From the NCBI RefSeq assembly GCF_025961475.1, contig NZ_JAOQNS010000001.1, forward strand, positions 62,001 to 126,000: DNA of 64,000 nt, written 5' to 3'. This stretch comes from Rhodobium gokarnense. GTDB taxonomy: Bacteria > Pseudomonadota > Alphaproteobacteria > Rhizobiales > Rhodobiaceae. A program made the translations under genes and the position numbers. This document shows, in pieces, positions 60,634 to 64,000 of this stretch. Below the pieces are notes generated by a model. That model was not told the DNA's origin, searched no databases, and worked only from the letters and a program-made list of their open reading frames with translations. Numbering within the stretch: the stretch's first letter is position 1; every line of letters starts with the position of its first letter.

Positions 60634-61611
60634 CTATTCGATCGATCTTCTGCCGTTTCTTTCCATGTAACGCGAAATGATCTCGTCGGCCACATAGCGG
60701 GTGGCATCGAGGGGGGCGTAGTCCCAGGTCTCGCAGGTGCCGTCGAACCAGCGGATGGCGCCGTGGGCGATCAGGTCCTTGTGGAAGGCGCCGATCTTGT
60801 CGCTGGTGCCGGGCAGGCGCCAGGCATGGATCGGCTTGGCCGTATAGGCGGCTTCTCCGAGCATGTTGACCGAATCGCAGGTGACCACCAGCCGCTCGGC
60901 GATGCCGAGAATGCCGAAATAGGGATTGTCGCCGGTGCCGTCCCAGACCCAGGAGGGGACGCCGGAAAGCTTGTCGCGGACGATGTCGGTGTTTGCCTTG
61001 CCGGTGCGCCGCGACGGCGTGACGGCGACGGAAAAGCCGTGCTCCGTGGCGAATTTCGCCAGTGCCTCGCCGAGGGCTTCGGCTTCCACGGCGCGGAAAT
61101 GGTAGAACCGGCTGGAGCCGCCGATGACGACGCCGAGCACCCGGTCGGTCAGCACCGGGGTGTGGGTGCGCAGGGCGGCGGCGCCGTCCTTCAGCCGGGC
61201 GACGTTGACCCGGTTCGGCGTGGTGACGGTGCGGATGACGTTGTCGCCGCAAAGCGCGTCGTGCTCGTTGACCCAGACGAGGTCGAAGCCCTTGATACCG
61301 GCGACCGGGTTCTGCAGGACGGCGGTGAAGGTGCGTCCGCCGGAGCGTTTGCGGATGGCGCGGGCGTAGGGAATGCTCTGGCGGCCGGAGACCAGGACGA
61401 CGTCCGGCCAGGGCGGGGCGATCTTGGGGTGGCGCGCGGCCGGGCCGTAGGGGGCCAGAAAGCGGAACGGCGCGCCGGGCGCCACGCGGATCACCTTCGG
61501 CCGGATGCCCATCGCCTCAAAGACGCCGATCGCCGGCTCCTGGTGGCCGGCATGGCCGCTGGTCACCACCCAGCCGGTTTCGGGGATCCTGATGTTCTCG
61601 GCTCGGGTCAT
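60634..61611 (-). CDS. ELM1/DUF1022 family protein, copy 2
   Basis: A 325-aa relative of the protein at 23709, with the DUF1022 pattern: TGWVVTSGHAGHQEPAIGVFEAMG at the start, DVVLVSGRQSIPYARAIRK, VLGVVIGGSSRFYHF, VAVTPSRRTG and the end VVTCDSVNMLGEAAYTAKPIHAWRLPGTSDKIGAFH. It is likely glycosyltransferase-like (GT-B). The start is uncertain between 61659, 61620 and 61611. 61611 gives an 11-nt spacing to AAGGA. It leads the operon with a 2OG oxygenase. Confidence 0.82.
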   Translation of the reverse strand: MTRAENIRIPETGWVVTSGHAGHQEPAIGVFEAMGIRPKVIRVAPGAPFRFLAPYGPAARHPKIAPPWPDVVLVSGRQSIPYARAIRKRSGGRTFTAVLQNPVAGIKGFDLVWVNEHDALCGDNVIRTVTTPNRVNVARLKDGAAALRTHTPVLTDRVLGVVIGGSSRFYHFRAVEAEALGEALAKFATEHGFSVAVTPSRRTGKANTDIVRDKLSGVPSWVWDGTGDNPYFGILGIAERLVVTCDSVNMLGEAAYTAKPIHAWRLPGTSDKIGAFHKDLIAHGAIRWFDGTCETWDYAPLDATRYVADEIISRYMERNGRRSIE

Positions 61612-61700
61612 GTCGGCCATTTTCCTTGCATGCGCCGCGTCCGCCGCTTCCTGATGCACGTTGCGTTTTGTCCGAACGGCGTAACATGCGTCAGGTATTG

Positions 61701-61753
61701 TTCTAACGCGATTTCCTATCCAAAAAGTCTGTCACTTTTTGGGGAAAGCGCTT
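61701..61753. repeat. Family C-related hairpin
   Basis: A CCAAAAAGT (61720-61728) / ACTTTTTGG (61734-61742) perfect 9-bp stem inside flanking TTCC/GGAA. The layout matches stem III of the family C repeats at 24826 and 42889, but the sequence differs. Confidence 0.65.
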
Positions 61754-61866
61754 CGGTGCGGCAACGCGTGAGGCGTACGATTCCTGCTCATTTCGATTAT
61801 TTTATTGCGAAATTGGGCATTTATTGTACGCAAGAGACGGTTGCGTCCCTTGCTGGAGAGTTCGCG

Positions 61867-62340
61867 GTGAAATTACGGTTGGACGACGTCGATTGGAAGA
61901 TCCTGTCGGAGCTGCAGGCGGACGGTCGCATCACCAATGTGGAGCTGGCGCGCCGGGTCGGCATCTCCGCGCCGCCGTGCCTGCGCCGCGTCCGGGCGCT
62001 GGAACAGGCCGGCGTCATCCGCGGATATCGGACGCTTCTGGAGGAAAAGACGCTCGGCTTCGACGTCACGGCGTTCGCCATGGTCGGGCTCGCCTCCCAG
62101 GCGGAAGCCGATCTCGTCGCGTTCGAAGATCTGGTGCGCGGCTGGGGCATCGTGCGCGACTGCTGGATGCTGTCGGGCGAGATCGACTTCATGCTGCTAT
62201 GCGTCGCGCCGGACCTGCAGTCGTTCCAGAACTTCATCATCGGCGAGTTGACCAAGGCGCCGCAGGTCGACAGCGTGCGCACCGCGCTCACCATCCGCCA
62301 CAGCAAGGACGCCGGCGGCGCGCCGCTGGAGCTGCTGTAG
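61867..62340 (+). CDS. Lrp/AsnC family regulator
   Basis: A 157-aa Lrp-type regulator: HTH (DVDWKILSELQADGRITNVELARRVGISAPPCLRRVRALEQAGVIRGYRTLL, residues 6-58) and a RAM/ligand domain (VTAFAMVGLASQAEADLVAFEDLV ... GEIDFMLLCVAPDLQSFQNFI). The start is GTG at 61867, preceded by GGAGAG at 6 bp. Ligand and targets are unknown. It converges on greA. Confidence 0.93.
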   Translation: MKLRLDDVDWKILSELQADGRITNVELARRVGISAPPCLRRVRALEQAGVIRGYRTLLEEKTLGFDVTAFAMVGLASQAEADLVAFEDLVRGWGIVRDCWMLSGEIDFMLLCVAPDLQSFQNFIIGELTKAPQVDSVRTALTIRHSKDAGGAPLELL

Positions 62341-62370
62341 CCCTGGCGGCGGCCGGAGACGGCTCGTTTT

Positions 62371-62844
62371 CTAGACGAACTTGACCGCGAGGATCTCGTA
62401 GGCGCGGGCGCCGCCCGGGGCCGCGACCTCGATCGAATCGCCGACGCTCTTGCCGATCATGGCGCGGGCGATCGGCGAGGAAATGGAAATCTTGCCCGAC
62501 TTCACGTCGGCCTCGATGTCGCCGACGATCTTGTAGGTCTTTTCCTCGTCGGTGTCCTCGTCGACGATCGTCACCGTGGCGCCGAACTTGACGGTGTCGC
62601 CGCCGAGCTTCGTCGGATCGATGATGTTGGCGCGCGAGAGCTGGTCCTCGATCTCGGCGATGCGGCCCTCATTGTGGCTCTGCTGTTCCTTGGCCGCATG
62701 GTATTCCGCGTTTTCCGACAGGTCACCATGGGCGCGGGCTTCAGAAATCGCCTGGATGATGCGCGGACGCTCCTCAACGGTGCGCCGTTTGAACTCCGCC
62801 TCGAGTGCCTGATGCCCCTCGATGGTCATCGGAATCTTATCCAT
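62371..62844 (-). CDS. greA: Transcription elongation factor GreA
   Basis: A 157-aa factor that rescues backtracked RNA polymerase by stimulating transcript cleavage. The N-terminal coiled coil carries [29 protein letters not shown] with the acidic tip residues, and the C-terminal FKBP-like domain ends [15 protein letters not shown]. Position next to carB is conserved in alphaproteobacteria. Confidence 0.97.
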   Translation of the reverse strand: MDKIPMTIEGHQALEAEFKRRTVEERPRIIQAISEARAHGDLSENAEYHAAKEQQSHNEGRIAEIEDQLSRANIIDPTKLGGDTVKFGATVTIVDEDTDEEKTYKIVGDIEADVKSGKISISSPIARAMIGKSVGDSIEVAAPGGARAYEILAVKFV

Positions 62845-62971
62845 GGGTCAACGACCTCTTCATGTCTTCAATGCGGCCTTGTATATCGCGCATCCCGGCG
62901 CGAAACCGCACACAGATGAACCCCCGCTCGGATACCGCGGCCATTTGCGCGGAGCCGGAACAGGCGGAAAA

Positions 62972-64000
<1,029 letters not shown>

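Overview
The window is high-GC chromosomal DNA from an alphaproteobacterium, most likely of the order Hyphomicrobiales (Rhizobiales). The evidence is a MarR-type petP beside petR and a histidine kinase, an LsrB/VtlR-type LysR regulator beside trxB, two ELM1/DUF1022 proteins, N-terminally extended UvrB, and several rhizobial families of intergenic inverted repeats. No rRNA, tRNA, CRISPR array, insertion sequence or phage gene was seen. The family or genus cannot be fixed from this window alone.

Layout. 1-5040: midA (cut by the window edge), lgt, ubiK, a YbjN-like gene overlapping proC, a TetR regulator and csaA. 5041-5622: repeats. 5623-9453: petP, petR and a histidine kinase on the minus strand, divergent from a branched-chain aminotransferase. 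9674-14868: a secreted orphan protein, a LysR/tautomerase divergent pair, a LysE exporter, moaE-moaD-pgsA and a GNAT. 14855-18546: two tandem TIMP-like secreted proteins, uvrC, an orphan antitoxin and a ParE-type toxin-antitoxin pair. 18711-26028: a chemoreceptor, folB plus a FolM-like reductase, a Ca2+/Na+ antiporter, an ELM1 protein and PPK2. 26109-31760: a run of secreted or housekeeping genes (DUF1176, RNase T2, rlmJ, cold-shock protein, metallo-beta-lactamase fold, DUF922). 31761-35169: an AT-richer, repeat-bounded island of unusual membrane proteins. 35170-44058: uvrB, a diguanylate cyclase with a degenerate receiver, a duplicated Cys-rich secreted protein, a class A PBP and small secreted proteins. 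44544-52653: a DUF1800/DUF1501/TPR cluster, a PQQ sugar dehydrogenase, DUF2892, a small membrane pair with a c-type cytochrome, and an aspartate aminotransferase. 52938-64000: an EF-G paralogue, msrP, a candidate sRNA, the LsrB/VtlR regulator, trxB, two 2OG-Fe(II) oxygenases, a second ELM1 protein, an Lrp regulator, greA and the 3' part of carB.

Most of the window is ordinary core genome. The most unusual part is the island at about 32.3-34.9 kb. One gene there encodes a textbook voltage-sensor domain (S4 with a positive charge every third residue) joined to a C-terminal half that has no K+ pore and looks bestrophin-like. It lies next to two novel membrane proteins built from one and two copies of the same 4-helix unit. 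The second point of interest is a likely trans-acting small RNA at about 56.35-56.49 kb. It has CUCCC/CCUC loops and a strong terminator, it lies on the same strand as the LsrB/VtlR-type regulator gene and beyond its 3' end, and it resembles the AbcR (alpha-r15) family. Four families of dispersed inverted repeats fill most of the larger intergenic gaps, and one family shows paired compensatory base changes between copies.
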